A stretch of DNA of 64,000 nucleotides, from positions 52,647,466 through 52,711,465 of the forward strand of contig OZ020611.1 of assembly GCA_963971575.1 (NCBI GenBank), in the 5' to 3' direction. This DNA is from Liopterus haemorrhoidalis. Taxonomy: Eukaryota; Arthropoda; Insecta; Coleoptera; Dytiscidae. A program made the position numbers and the translations under genes. Within the stretch, counting starts at the first letter, position 1, and each line of letters starts with the position of its first letter. Positions 1-10,804 of this stretch are shown here, in pieces. The notes beneath the pieces were generated by a model. It saw nothing but the letters and a program-made list of their open reading frames with translations, ran no database searches and was not told the DNA's origin.

Positions 1-837
1 ATTTTCTTTATATTTTGATTTTTTGTGTCATTCTTAATACAAATTTCCCATTTATTTATTTTTTTTGTCATTAAAATATAAAAAAAATATTTAATTTTGA
101 CATATGTCATTCGTTTCCATGGTTTCATTGTTGAAATTTTAAATTTTGACATCCCAACTTGAAAAATGAAATAACCCAAGCAAGGTCCCTTCTCGTGACA
201 ACCTAAAAGAACTAAATTCCCATTTAGTTCCGCTTAACCGTTTGGAACAGACTGTACCTGTTTTTTTATTTGTTCGGCCTCATATTTGGTTTATACACAT
301 TTCAGATCATTATAAGACAATATCGGCAAAAAATCAATTTTTGTCCGTCTTCCCGAGATGTACAATGTATGTATCAAATACAGTATAAGATGACCAAAAT
401 TGGAAATAGAACTCTATTATTTGAAACACGTATTTGAAAATTAACAAACTTAAATGCGTATTACTTCAACACCAACTGTCATATGTTTGACAGCTAATGG
501 CGGCAGATCTACAGCTAGAACACGAAGTTTCTGATCGTTTGAAATCGGGTGTATTCGTAATTTATTTTGCAATCTTCTGCCATCTACCAATATACCAGAA
601 AACTAAAACTCGAGCCAAGGTCATTACATGCCAGTGTCACCCGGGTGGTCATTATGTTATGGTTACTAACGCAACATATTACAAAGGAGTTCCAAGAACT
701 AGTTTTGACCCTAACATACATATTCCTGCGAAATAAACCTTTATACAGTTGTCAGTCTTACATAAAATTTAAACTAATTAATGACAAAAGATGAGATCAC
801 AATAAATAAAAAAATAGTCCTAGTACCATCACACCCT
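1..837. other. AT-rich gene-free flank
   Basis: No supported gene. A short segment near 645-720 matches two other places in the window (about 39590-39660 and 49105-49175), so it is a piece of a dispersed repeat. The stretch lies just downstream of the leftward giant-like gene and should hold its 3' UTR and poly(A) site. I could not pick a single poly(A) signal with confidence. Confidence 0.5.
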
Positions 838-1557
838 CTAATTATAAATCATACATCTCTGTTTCGCGACCTCATTTCTTAAAGCAGCGATTTCGTATTG
901 TAATTTAAGGTTCTCCTGTTCTAAAAAGACGGCACGAATGGCAATATCATCTTCTTTTGCTCTTCTCGCATCACGCGACCTCTTAGCTGATTCATTATTC
1001 TTCTTCCTCTTTTTCCAGTAAGACTGATCCTTGCCATCATGTTGACTTTGGCTGGAAGATCTTCTCATCGTGTTTGTTACACCTGCAGGGGGGTTATTAT
1101 CGCGAACTTGTACCAACATCTTTTTCCTGAACTCAGCATAAGCTTCCGTTGACTCCTGCTCTAAAGGAGCAAAAACGGATATTTCGGATACGCCTTGAAA
1201 GGTCTAGCAGTCTCTGTTCTAGCTGCCATGGTAGGTGTCAAGGGGTACGGAGAAAAATCGTTATGATTAATAATATCAGAATTAACTGAAGATTTTTCAT
1301 CAGAGTTCGACTCTGGGCGAAAGTAGAGACTTTTGGAGTAGTCCATTTGGTTCAGATGCATGTTGGTGTCAGGGGATACGTTGGTTATTTCTTGGTTGGG
1401 ACCCTCGGGGTTTGCTGAACGATAATGTTCGCGTCTGGTGCACAGATCCAGGGGTGGAGGCGTAGTACAATCCAGTGGTTCGGACGGGATCATTCCGGTT
1501 TTCATCGACATCAAAACAGTGACTGCTGCTGCTGATTCTGGACTTAGTTCAAAAGAA
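838..1557 (-). CDS. gt: giant-like bZIP transcription factor, last exon (one-base frameshift)
   Basis: Last coding exon of a nuclear bZIP protein. After a CAG acceptor (1558-1560) it reads in phase from [12 protein letters not shown] to RPFKAYPK. It then meets a stop (1161-1163), while the neighbouring frame carries on through [11 protein letters not shown] to the bZIP domain. That domain has a basic region [18 protein letters not shown] and heptad residues in [20 protein letters not shown], and the protein ends eight residues later. This PAR/E4BP4-like basic region with the RAKED...AIR signature is that of insect giant, a gap-class repressor. The two frames are joined if one base is missing from the A5 run at 1171-1175, so either the assembly or this allele has a single-base deletion. 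A 32-nt exon at 22469-22500 ends in AG and fits the phase of this exon. The family call is firm. The exact orthologue (giant rather than another PAR-like bZIP) is likely but not proven. Confidence 0.75.
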
Positions 1558-2023
1558 CTGAAAAAATAAAGAAATACAAAAATTTAGTAAATAATCATAT
1601 ACAGTACATCAAATAATTTTTAGGCAAATGAAGTTAATGTAAAGTAGCACAAGAAACAAAAAAGGGCATATTTATTCACAATTTATGGATCCTTTAAGAT
1701 TTATTTATCCTTTAGGATTCATACCTTATGACGTTATTTTCAATTTCAGCATTATTTATTATATTTCACACTAGAATTACTGTTCCCAGAAAGCTCTCTT
1801 CATGTTGCCCCCAAATGCATTATCGGTAGTTTTAAATTGAAGTTGTAAGCTTGTTTGAATCTACGACATGGAAATTACGATTCTAGAATTAGTGCGCTCC
1901 TATAGAAAGTCCCTTCGCTGGTCTTGGAAGACCATTACGCGCAGCCACGCTTGTAATATAATGTGTTGAAATTGAATTTTATTGATCAAATCATAGTATT
2001 TAATTGTGTAATCATTAAATGAT
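1558..2023. other. intron sequence next to the giant-like exon
   Basis: A pyrimidine-rich tract and CAG acceptor (leftward) end at 1558. No gene seen. From about 1962 it enters the first copy of a ~95-bp unit (ATCAAATCATAGTAT core) whose second copy lies at about 3838-3930 beyond the piggyBac. Confidence 0.5.
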
Positions 2024-2387
2024 TTAACCCGGGAAGGCCGGAATTAATTTATATCTTAAAAATTATTTTTTTTTCCATAACTGAGTTAAATTTATAGTAA
2101 TAATAACAAATAAACTTATCACAGTCCCCCCACCCTTCCCATTTACGAGATATAAATCGGTACCGTACGGTATCGCTAGAAGGGTATCGCTAGAATCATA
2201 CGGGAGCAAAATTGGCAATAACTTATATTAAGGGTTTTAATATATTTCTTGTCGATTTGTGCAGCAAAACAAATTAGGTTAATAAAATAAACATTGATTA
2301 TACAATATTTAGAGTAATTTATTTAATAATAAATTATTTATTTTTATACATGCAAAGAAACTCTTATTTACATGCAAAGAAAAATTA

Positions 2388-2941
2388 TTATTTATTCTTA
2401 TGGAATGGTACAAAACAAGTTATACACAGACCAACATTGCACTTTGTGCACTCAGATTTTACACGTCCACGGCAACCTTCAGCAGCACAACGACGCCTTT
2501 GAGAGGTTGTAGAGACATAGTGTTTTAAACCATCATACCGTAACTCATCGGAAATCCTAAAATTAATTAGCTGAATATTAGTCCCATGTACTATTAAAGG
2601 TGTTTATAATTTAAATACCTGCTCTTTGAAAGGCTTTCCTCAGAAGTCGATGTCCGTCCTGCACCCTTGGGTGGTTCCTTATATCTTGTAAGGTAAGTTT
2701 TTACCAATTCTCTTCTAAACTCTAACTGATTGATTTCGTGGCCTGATTTGCGCAGTAATATCCAAGCATTGTGGACGGCGGTGTCAAGCAGCCATGTGAA
2801 TATTGACCACCACCATTTTTTCCCACGAATGCCAAATCGGTAGAGGGCGACATTTTCGTCCATTCTATGTGTTCCACCCATGTAGCGATTACACTGTCTA
2901 ATCAAAAACGGGCGAGTAATTCGTATGTGTTTTTTTCTCAC
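2388..2941 (-). pseudogene. piggyBac transposase A, C-terminal part with cysteine-rich domain
   Basis: The remaining C-terminal frame begins near ITRPFLIRQCNRYMGGTHRMD and continues through LYRFGIRGKKWWW and QLEFRRELVKTYLTRYKEPPKG. These are the conserved end of the DDE_Tnp_1_7 domain. A GT-AG intron (2557-2618, 62 nt) fits the phase and links it to the cysteine-rich tail RRRCAAEGCRGRVKSECTKC...CITCF. That tail is the zinc-binding, DNA-end-binding module of piggyBac transposases, ending at TAA 2388-2390. The intron is inferred from signals and phase. The catalytic centre upstream is deleted. Confidence 0.8.
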
Positions 2942-3007
2942 TTCTCGAATACCTTTCCTAAATCACGAATTGCAGAATAATTTGACTCAGGAAATATAGG
3001 AGTTAAA

Positions 3008-3598
3008 TTAGATATATCCGCTTTTATCCGAGTTTTCTTTTTTGCGGTAGTTTTTTTTCAGTTTCTTTGCTGGACTACTATTTTGATCAGCTAATTCAGT
3101 TGAATTGTCAACTTCTTCAAAAGAACTCTTACCATTTAGAAGCACTACTTCGGCACAAGCTCCTAGTTGCCGCCCACATAAATTATCAACAAGCCCGCCT
3201 CCATCCTCATCTGCTGAATCTTCATCGGAAACAACGGCCGGTTCAGGTGGTTCAATGAAAATGCCCTCAACATCAGTTTCGTCTTCCTCGAGTAGTGAGA
3301 GAGCATGTTGAACGGTTAAATCACTATAAATATATATTATTGTATATGCACATACATTTGCGTACACAATATGCATTAAAGAAATTTGGACACTGTAAGT
3401 GCCTAGCGGTACATATTTGTACCACCCATTTTACGTGGACCATATAATTGATATGAGATGTAATACATAAATAACATAAAGTGAAAAAGTAACGATATAC
3501 CTTCTATTTTAAGTTCAAGTAATAAAATATATGATATATTTATAAATAATCATAAATAAATGTACTTACATTAAACGTATATCCCACTGAAGATCCAT
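3008..3598 (-). pseudogene. piggyBac transposase A, N-terminal part (two exons)
   Basis: A 29-nt exon, ATG at 3598 (MDLQWDIRL), ends at a GTAAGT donor (intron 3324-3569, AG acceptor). It joins in phase to [20 protein letters not shown] and an acidic stretch rich in E and D ([14 protein letters not shown]). Acidic N-termini of this kind are usual in piggyBac-derived transposases. The frame runs through [11 protein letters not shown] and stops at 3008, where the deleted catalytic core should begin. The tiny first exon is inferred from splice signals and phase. Not expected to be active because the DDD catalytic domain is absent. Confidence 0.7.
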
Positions 3599-3805
3599 TT
3601 TATATTGATGTAAGTTTAAAATATGTTCACAAACACAATAATAAAAATATATAAAAAGTCTTAACACAACAGTCTTACTGCACTCTTTATTTGCGTGACT
3701 AAGGCTAATATGCAATTATAATAAACAAGACACTGTGGGAAAACGCGAACAAGTATGAGCCTGTATGCTGGTACATATATGCACCGCTAGGCCTTGCCGG
3801 GTTAA

Positions 3806-4693
3806 AAAAGAAATTAGCTTGAATTATAAAAACGATCGTTTTGAAACTGAATTTTATTAATCAAATCATAGTATCTCATTGTGTGTTCATTACTAATCAT
3901 TAAATGATTTGAGAAAGAAATTAGCTTAAATTGTTTATATTAGCGAAAATATAAACGATCGTTGGCCGATAGACGAAAAGCAGTACAGGGTGGAGGTCCG
4001 GTACTGTCCTCCGGTTAAATAATCTAAAGGAGGTGTATGCCCAATATTAAACCGACTAACGTTGATAAAAAACTAATTGATAATAATACAATAATAAAAG
4101 AAAATAATATGATGAAATCATTTTATAAAATAGAGAATAGACTATTTCATCCTAAATAGTAAATTAGCAACCTTTCACAACCAATTTTCAACCACTCATA
4201 TTGAATAACAAGCAAACAAATATTCTTGAAAAAATTAAAAAATGATATATAAGAATGTATATTCTAAACCAGCACTTGGCAATCATTGGATCGCGAATTT
4301 TAAGAAATGGGTCATAGAAAAACATATTCATTTGGTAAAAAAAAAATTATTATAAAAACAGATGTTGCTTGTTTATTCAGAGATCTATTCAAAATAGGGT
4401 TCTTATTAAATTTTAATGAGGTATTAAAATTGTCAATTTCATATGTTTTTTAATTTACTTGGGATTTTAAATTGGGATTAATTGCATAGTAAAAGTTATT
4501 TGTTATTTATAATACTGCGCATTAATCACATAAATTTAACGACTAATGTGTCCAGCTCGTTAACTTGTCGACCAGGTAAAAGATTTTGTATATGAGCTTG
4601 ACCATAGGTTGCGTTTTTCAGCCATATTTTATGGATTGCGAGGTGAAAAAGGTTGTCGACCGCTGTTCTCAACTTTATGCTTTAGGAAATATT
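3806..4693. other. gene-free stretch with second copy of the ~95-bp unit
   Basis: About 3838-3930 repeats the sequence flanking the left side of the piggyBac (TTTTATTAATCAAATCATAG, then CATTAAATGATTTGAGAAAG). The rest is AT-rich without a supported gene. The last six bases, AATATT at 4688-4693, are the left target duplication of the Polinton. Confidence 0.6.
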
Positions 4694-5305
4694 AGTAGAT
4701 AAGATAAGCTACCTCTGTGACACTCGATGACCACGGTCATCCGAAGCGGCCATAAGCAAGGGGTCTCCCTTGGTCTTATACTTCTTGCAAGGTCACGCTG
4801 AAAAAAGAGATAGACGAAACTCAACTTGGCTAATTGAATTTGCAGACAGGCGTGCAGCAGTGTTCTTTCAAGGTCATCACTGTAGCTGAAGACGCCGTTG
4901 AGAGATGACATCACCACAGCCACCTGAAGATCTTCTTCAAGGAGACGTGTTGGGCCTAGGCAGATGTGTTGCAGGCTAGCCTAAATTTTAGGCGCAAAAC
5001 AGGAAAAAAAATTCTAAAATTTTGTTTTCGTCTTTACCTAACTCTCGAGATACTTCATCCTACAGGGTGCGATTATTTTCTGCGGAAAAAATGTCGAGGG
5101 ATGCGGCGGGAATCGAACCCGGGCTCTTTTGATTTCTAGCTGTCGTTTCTGACCGTTGAGCCATGCTAACAGATAACGCAACGTTGAAAATAAGAGTTGA
5201 TAAGAAGCTGGCAGACCGGCGAGCGTTATCTGCTTGAGGTCACATCGTCCCGATAAATTCTATTTTAAGATTTATCTCGGATTATCTGACTTACATTTTT
5301 AAATT
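4694..5305 (+). repeat. Polinton left terminal inverted repeat
   Basis: About 612 bp, nearly identical when reverse-complemented to 19235-19748 joined to 21449-21545. The inner border is near TTACATTTTTAAA, after which the two arms differ. It contains a tRNA-like segment (5101-5172). Confidence 0.9.
5101..5172 (-). other. tRNA-like segment with pol III boxes in the left TIR
   Basis: On the minus strand TGGCTCAACGG resembles box A and GGTTCGATTCC is a perfect box B within CCCGGGTTCGATTCCCG, a T-arm-like hairpin. About 40 bases separate the two boxes. A CTAGAAA stretch between them recalls an anticodon loop. There is no matching 5' acceptor strand, so it is not a functional tRNA. It looks like the head of a tRNA-derived SINE captured by the repeat. 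Confidence 0.65.
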
Positions 5306-5339
5306 TCATTTTTATTTTAATAAATGATTTTAATAACAT

Positions 5340-5900
5340 TAATTATCTGTTATCCTCACGTGTCAGAATAAAATTGATACAAAATCATTTTTCTTGTAAA
5401 ATTTATTAGTCAGCTTAATTAAATTGATACATTAACCATTACTAATTATATTTTTCACTTATCGTTTCATATACATATATATAGATCTGAATTTCAGAAG
5501 TGTTATCATAGCTACAACATTAAGTTATTTTATTATCGTTAGTGATGGAGTTACCAAAATTGTATTTGTTTAGGTAAGTTATTTTATTAATGGTGACACC
5601 ACTATTAACATTTGTTTAGGTGAGTTATTTTATTGTCGTTGGTGATGGTGTAACCAAAGGTGTTTTCTAAAATTGCATTGTTTAGGTGAGTGTTACCGTC
5701 ATCAACATTTGTTTAGGTGAGTTATTTAATTATCGTTGGTGATGGTGTTACCAAAGGTGTTTTTCAATATTGCATTTGTTTAGGTGAGTGTTACCACCAT
5801 CAACATTTGTTTAGGGAAGTGAGACCGCCAAGTTAAATTTTTTTTTTATTTATTTATTTATTTATTTATTTTTTTTGTTCTTTATTTTTTTTTTATTTTT
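5340..5900 (+). repeat. duplicated promoter and splice-donor array
   Basis: 5365-5520 is a diverged copy of 10805-10956, the region before the small spliced gene, including a TATATATAGAT box and TTTCAGAA. It is followed by about five decayed copies of CATTTGTTTAGGTGAGT (the exon/donor junction of that gene) mixed with GTTGGTGATGGTGT pieces. A TTTATTTATTTA run like the one in its intron ends the block. No open frame is kept. Confidence 0.7.
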
Positions 5901-6051
5901 TCCAACTTAAGTTTAGTTTTAACTTAAAACAAATTTAATAAAAATTATATTTATTTATTATCTTTACACAAATTAGTAACAAAAATAAAAAATAAAGTTT
6001 TTACAAAAATTATTGTTTAAATAACATTAAGAAAAAAATTACATTAAACTA

Positions 6052-6420
6052 TTAATGATTTCTTCTCGGTCTGTAGTTTCTTTGCTTACGTACTTGAAAT
6101 TTCGAATCTCCAAGCTCTTTTGCATGAATTTTGCAGTTATTGAGCTGTATCGAAATCAGTTTTATACGATCTTCACACATTCCAACCTTCATGAAGAGTT
6201 CTATGTTTCTTTTTTCAGTAAGAACTATTTTGGATTTTAGTCTTTGGATTTCAAGAGTTGTATTGGCGAGCTGAACGGCATATACTTGTGCTTCAAACTT
6301 AGAGGCTTCAAAGTTGTTCACGTATTGTTTGAGTAAGTGCTCACATTTCATCTGCGTTGTCCTTGGTGGTTGAAGATATTGGAATTTTCGCTTGCGAAGA
6401 AGATTTTTCAGATGGAACAA
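6052..6420 (-). CDS. coiled-coil reading frame, Polinton left arm
   Basis: 122 codons; the product is not recognised. The middle (YAVQLANTTLEIQRLKSKI to CEDRIKLISIQLNNC) has heptad-like spacing suggesting a coiled coil, and the C-terminus is basic (RKQRNYRPRRNH). It overlaps the upstream secreted-type frame by 13 bases. The third frame in the overlap is also open for about 40 codons, so frameshifts between parts of one original gene are possible. It lies between the left inverted repeat and the polymerase. Function unknown. Confidence 0.4.
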   Translation of the reverse strand: MFHLKNLLRKRKFQYLQPPRTTQMKCEHLLKQYVNNFEASKFEAQVYAVQLANTTLEIQRLKSKIVLTEKRNIELFMKVGMCEDRIKLISIQLNNCKIHAKELGDSKFQVRKQRNYRPRRNH

Positions 6421-6749
6421 TTGTCGCTGATGTCGGTATCGGAATTTTGACTTGCATCGGCGATTTTACATATGGAGTCAGCTGTTGTTGTTGTCATTGT
6501 AGGATTTGCTTTTGACAGCACTTCGATGGAAGACAAACTTAAAGGAGCGGTTTCAATTGATATGTTGAAGGGCGGGTGGTGATGTCTGAAAGGTACGTAG
6601 ACACCTCGCACTGTACCGTTTCCTAGGTAGTTGATAAAATCTGTTCTGCCATCCGGCCAGTGGTGAGATTGAAATTTCTGTTGCTGTTGATACTCACATT
6701 GAATTGTATTGATTAATAACAGGACAGTAGAGATTATCACTGCAAACAT
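6408..6749 (-). CDS. short secreted or membrane-anchored protein, Polinton left arm
   Basis: 113 codons. A hydrophobic N-terminus MFAVIISTVLLLINTIQC looks like a signal peptide with cleavage near the cysteine. It is followed by a Q-rich stretch, an NGT glycosylation-type site and a T-rich stretch. The product is not recognised. It ends within the coiled-coil frame at 6052-6420, and the two may be halves of one gene broken by a frameshift. Confidence 0.45.
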   Translation of the reverse strand: MFAVIISTVLLLINTIQCEYQQQQKFQSHHWPDGRTDFINYLGNGTVRGVYVPFRHHHPPFNISIETAPLSLSSIEVLSKANPTMTTTTADSICKIADASQNSDTDISDNCSI

Positions 6750-6813
6750 GTTTGAAATATTAAACTTTAAGTTGATTGATAAGAAAGAAGAGTTGATTAA
6801 ATTTTATAATTAT

Positions 6814-9800
6814 TTAACTATTGTTATTTACGGTATACCCCCACGGTAAAGTGTTAGTGGTAGCGTAATTTACTAATCTTTTATCATCTTGAGGATTTAC
6901 AGCAACTTTCGTTTGTACAATGGTGTAGATATCGTGTTTGAAAGATCTTATTAACCTTTGATCAGTGCTAACATTCAAATTGTTAAACAGACATTGATAA
7001 TAATCATCAATTGAAATATTTTTCATAGATGAACTTTTGATACCTTTTGCTTTTTTTACTACTGTGTCACTTTCTTTCGATTTTACTTCTCCATCAAAAA
7101 TTTTCAATGCATACATTTTAGATTTTAACCCAATAAATTCTTTCAAGATTTTCCCGCAATTTTCATCCTTCATAAGACCTAAAACTTTTTTATTTTTTAG
7201 AGGAATATTATATACATTTTCAGGTTGATAGTCAGAATATCAAACCTTTCGATATCTTCTTTAATATCAGAATAAATATCAGAAACAAAAAAATGGTATA
7301 TTAATGAATCAGTATCTGTATATAATAATCTAGCTTTATCGACATATTTTTGTTTTATATACTTATAATGAAAATCATAAAGAAATATTTTAGAAAGATC
7401 TAAAATGCTAAATCGTATATAAATAGGTTTGTTGAAAACGATATTTAATCTTTTCATTTCTATCATGACTATATCATCTGCAAATATGGTACAACTATGA
7501 AATGCAGGATGTGCAATTAACTTTCGCGCACCCCATCTACCTTCCCATTTTGTTACTAATTTAACATCTTTATATTTTCGCACGTTTTTCATAGTTTTTC
7601 CGAAGACAGCACAGTTCATCAACTTGTAAAAATTTTTTTCAAAATCGTTTTTGAATTGTTTGTCGACAACACGTATTCAATTCTATGTACGATTTCATCC
7701 ATCGAGATTGTTGGAATTTTAAAATTCTATGAATTTTTGAAAGTTTTAGTCCTAAACTCAGCGCTTATTTTAAATTTTGATGATGAATTATATAATTTTG
7801 TTTTTTATAAAGAGTCGTTAACAATTTTGGAAGTTTGGAAGTTGGAGGGGTTAATCGTTCGGGGCAGAGAGGAAGATCTTTATGTGACTCGAATAGCTCT
7901 ACGGGATAATCAAGATCAACTTCGAACACGTAACCAACATCAGATTCGTCGCGAACGTCCATAACATTGATTGAATAAATATTATCCACCCACTCAAAAC
8001 CACCCGTTGGTAAAGGTAGACACATCGCTGCTCCATATAGGTTATTTACATCGTAATACATAAGATATGATGTTGGTTCCATCGGGTTGTACTCGTTCCC
8101 CATATAATTATTATTGGCTTTCCCGTAACGATTTGAACATTGTGACACACCACCCCTGATACCCTTTTCAATGAACATGATCATATCAATGTCTGTTATG
8201 AGTTCTAGTTCGACGTCTGAAATTTTTAAACAACAATCATACGCGAGACCTGGCGCTGTGAAATAATGAAGGCTGTCAAGCTCATTCGTTCTCAAACATA
8301 CATCTCTAAAATTTTCAAACACGTCAGCGAGAAGAAGCACATCAGTCTTCAAATATAATTCTAAATATTCTTGTAAATTTTTAATTTTAAACATATTCCA
8401 AACGTTCACTGCATTCTCATAATCTTTCTGGGTTATCGGAGAGTCATTCATTTTATTAAAAAAGAATTCTATTAATGGTAATTTTTCATCCTGCAATTTT
8501 TCCCAACTATCTAAATAATCATAAGGAAAAACTCCTTTTCTCTGTAATAATTCAAATTCATTATCGTTTACACAATTAGATTTTGTAATTCTTTTCCCTT
8601 CTTTATTCAAATAAGAACTTAATTTTTCTAAACTACTTGACATGAATCTAAATGAATCTAAAAATCTAAAACTTATATTTGTATTCTCAATATATTTAGT
8701 AAATGAAATGTATTTTTCCTTATTTATCGGAAGTAAGCTTACTGTGCCTGGTATTTCAATACTTAATGCCTTGATAATGAAATGACTATCATAACCTGAA
8801 AGATTATGAAATAATACCGGTATCACATGATCATCTGTGTAATTAATATTACAGTGTATGTGCGCGCTACCTCTATATCTTCCTGTGAAATGACAATGAT
8901 CTTTTATCTTTATTTCACCTTCAAGAAATAGTTTTAAACATATGTGACAGTGGGTCGATATTGTGAATTCATGTTTCTGTACATCAGATAATTTTGATAT
9001 AGGTTGCGGGTTAGAGAAAACGTGATTTAAATTTGATGCTATCAGTTTAAGTTTTTGAACAAACCAACTAATACAATTTTGACCTGTGAACATTTCAAAT
9101 TTGGACAGCGACTCATCATACGAACATTTAAATAATAAACCACACTGCATGCAATATGTTTCTGATATTTTTTTGTTTTGATAGCAGGTTGAGGATCGCT
9201 ATATTTTTCGAGTATACTTTCGATATCAGCGTATATGACGAAAGGAACTTTTTCTTTATTTTTGTAATTAGAAAATTTTAACATTTTGTTTTCTTCTGAA
9301 GGCAGAGTAATTTTTGTTTTGTTAAAGTTTTTACATTGAAACATATGTTTGTTTAAACTTTCTTGATAACGAAATGTATTCAGACATCTGTCACACAAAA
9401 GCTGTTTGTATCCGATTGGATTACACTGTTTATGAATTAACCTAGATAAATCTTTGATGAGCGCGAAATGATAATTTGCATCTGATTGTATTTTTTTGAT
9501 GTCCTTCGATTCATTAACATCATCATAAAGATCATTATCATCACAGGAAATCATGAACAAATTAATTTTATATAAATTTTCAGACTCACTTAGAAGTATT
9601 GGTATGACAACTTTTCTTTTTTCTAATGTAAAAACATTTATACTTAAATTATTCATCTTTTCAAATTTGGAAATGTCTTTTAGTTTTATAGGAAATTCTA
9701 TGTCATCATATCTTAATATTGTACTAAAATGTGGATATGATGAAATGCGACGCGGATTCTTCCTTACCGGATCACAAGGATGAAGAAACGCTACAATACT

Positions 9801-10576
9801 CCACAAAAAAACAAAACGAATCAGAATTTTGAATGTTAAGCACACCTTTGGTTTTTTTTATTGAAGTTAGGCATTTCAATAAAAGTTGAAACACCTACGT
9901 TTATTGGTACATAATTATTTATATTAACTTTTAATTCCAAAATCTCAAAAATTGCCCAACCGGAGTCTCTTTCTTGGAACTCTGAAAGTTTTGTTAAAAT
10001 TTTATCTTTTACATGTTCCATGTAATGTTTATTAATATTGGTACCGTGATCTATAACATAATTTTTTGTTGTGAAATGTTTTATGTCTGTGTCACCAGTT
10101 TGTGGTTTTATGAAATTTGCTAAAAATATAACGTTAACTTTTAACAACGACTTTTGTAATTCTTTCTTCACATGAATTGAAAAACTTCTAAATGCTCTAT
10201 TAAAAAATTTGATTGGGTCTTTAATTTTTAAATTTATGATGACACCCGTTTGAATTTTACTGTGAAAACACGATTCTACATCCTGCCATAACAAATCCTG
10301 TTTTGAAACTCTTTGTCGTCTGATATCATTGTTGCTGCAATTTATATGTTTACGAATTTTGAAATGCTCTTTATAGTATTTAAACAAAGCCAGATGAGAT
10401 TCTAATTTTGAAAAGCTTGTGGATTTATCTTTACCGATTTTAAATTTTTTCTTAATAATTAATATACTCGTATTCAAAAATTTCACCCATTTAGTATAAT
10501 CTTCTTTCGTTTTAATCAACTTACCAGCTATTTCTATTTTCTTCAACATGTCTTGCGTGAGGTTTGAAATGTCCAT
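6814..10576 (-). pseudogene. Polinton protein-primed DNA polymerase B, multiply broken
   Basis: The family B (DNA_pol_B_2) replication polymerase of the element, read leftward. Parts in order are: an N-terminal extension (9836-10576) with EFQERDSGWAI; a C2H2-like finger CDRCLNTF...HMFQC and exonuclease motif YADIES (9042-9845); exonuclease and polymerase A motif YDVNNLYG (7765-9150); motif C YTDTDSL (7197-7622); and the C-terminal MKDE...KAKGIK part (6814-7173). Breaks seen are frame changes near 9835, 9805, 9140, 7655 and 7235, and an in-frame TAA just below 7765. All catalytic aspartates are still visible, but the gene cannot give one protein. Normal length for the family is about 1,100-1,200 residues, which the summed pieces approach. 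Confidence 0.9.
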
Positions 10577-10674
10577 GGTTGAGTTTTAACCATACCAGGA
10601 GAGTAATAGCAAGTAAATACTGCACAAATGACAAAAACTACGATTATAAATACTTTTCTAAATGCTTCTATCAT
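10543..10674 (-). CDS. small hydrophobic protein ahead of the polymerase (tentative)
   Basis: 43 codons from ATG at 10674. The segment VFIIVVFVICAVFTCYY would span a membrane once. It overlaps the polymerase start by 34 bases in another frame. No family recognised; it could be chance in AT-rich DNA. Confidence 0.25.
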   Translation of the reverse strand: MIEAFRKVFIIVVFVICAVFTCYYSPGMVKTQPWTFQTSRKTC

Positions 10675-10804
10675 AATAATTTCTTAACCTTTGACAATGT
10701 GATAACTGAATAATGCTGATGTTGCATCTATATCTGCATATAATTACTAATAAGATTGATACTTTGTATCTTTTTAGTTTTACTGATTCAGGAATTATGT
10801 TTCT

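Larger units (their letters stand above)
2024..3805 (-). mobile_element. piggyBac element A, internally deleted
   Basis: Bounded by TTAA at 2024-2027 and 3802-3805 with inverted ends CCCGGgAAGGCC / CCCGGcAAGGCC. It carries both ends of a leftward transposase, but the central catalytic DDD part is missing between about 2941 and 3008. It is therefore non-autonomous. It sits inside a tandem ~95-bp repeat of the proposed giant intron: the unit copy at about 3838 shows what the empty site looked like. Confidence 0.9.

Noticed and set aside
497..736. 79-codon plus-strand frame near the window start
   Set aside because: Includes the dispersed repeat shared with 39.6 and 49.1 kb, no known domain, overlapping alternative frame; not supported as a gene.
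2594..2620. Transposase A ending naturally at 2594 (YLNYKHL)
   Set aside because: A GT-AG intron in phase leads to the cysteine-rich tail, which better fits piggyBac proteins.
5101..5172. Functional tRNA gene in the Polinton repeat
   Set aside because: Box A and B are present but the acceptor stem cannot pair and the D arm is poor; kept only as tRNA-like.
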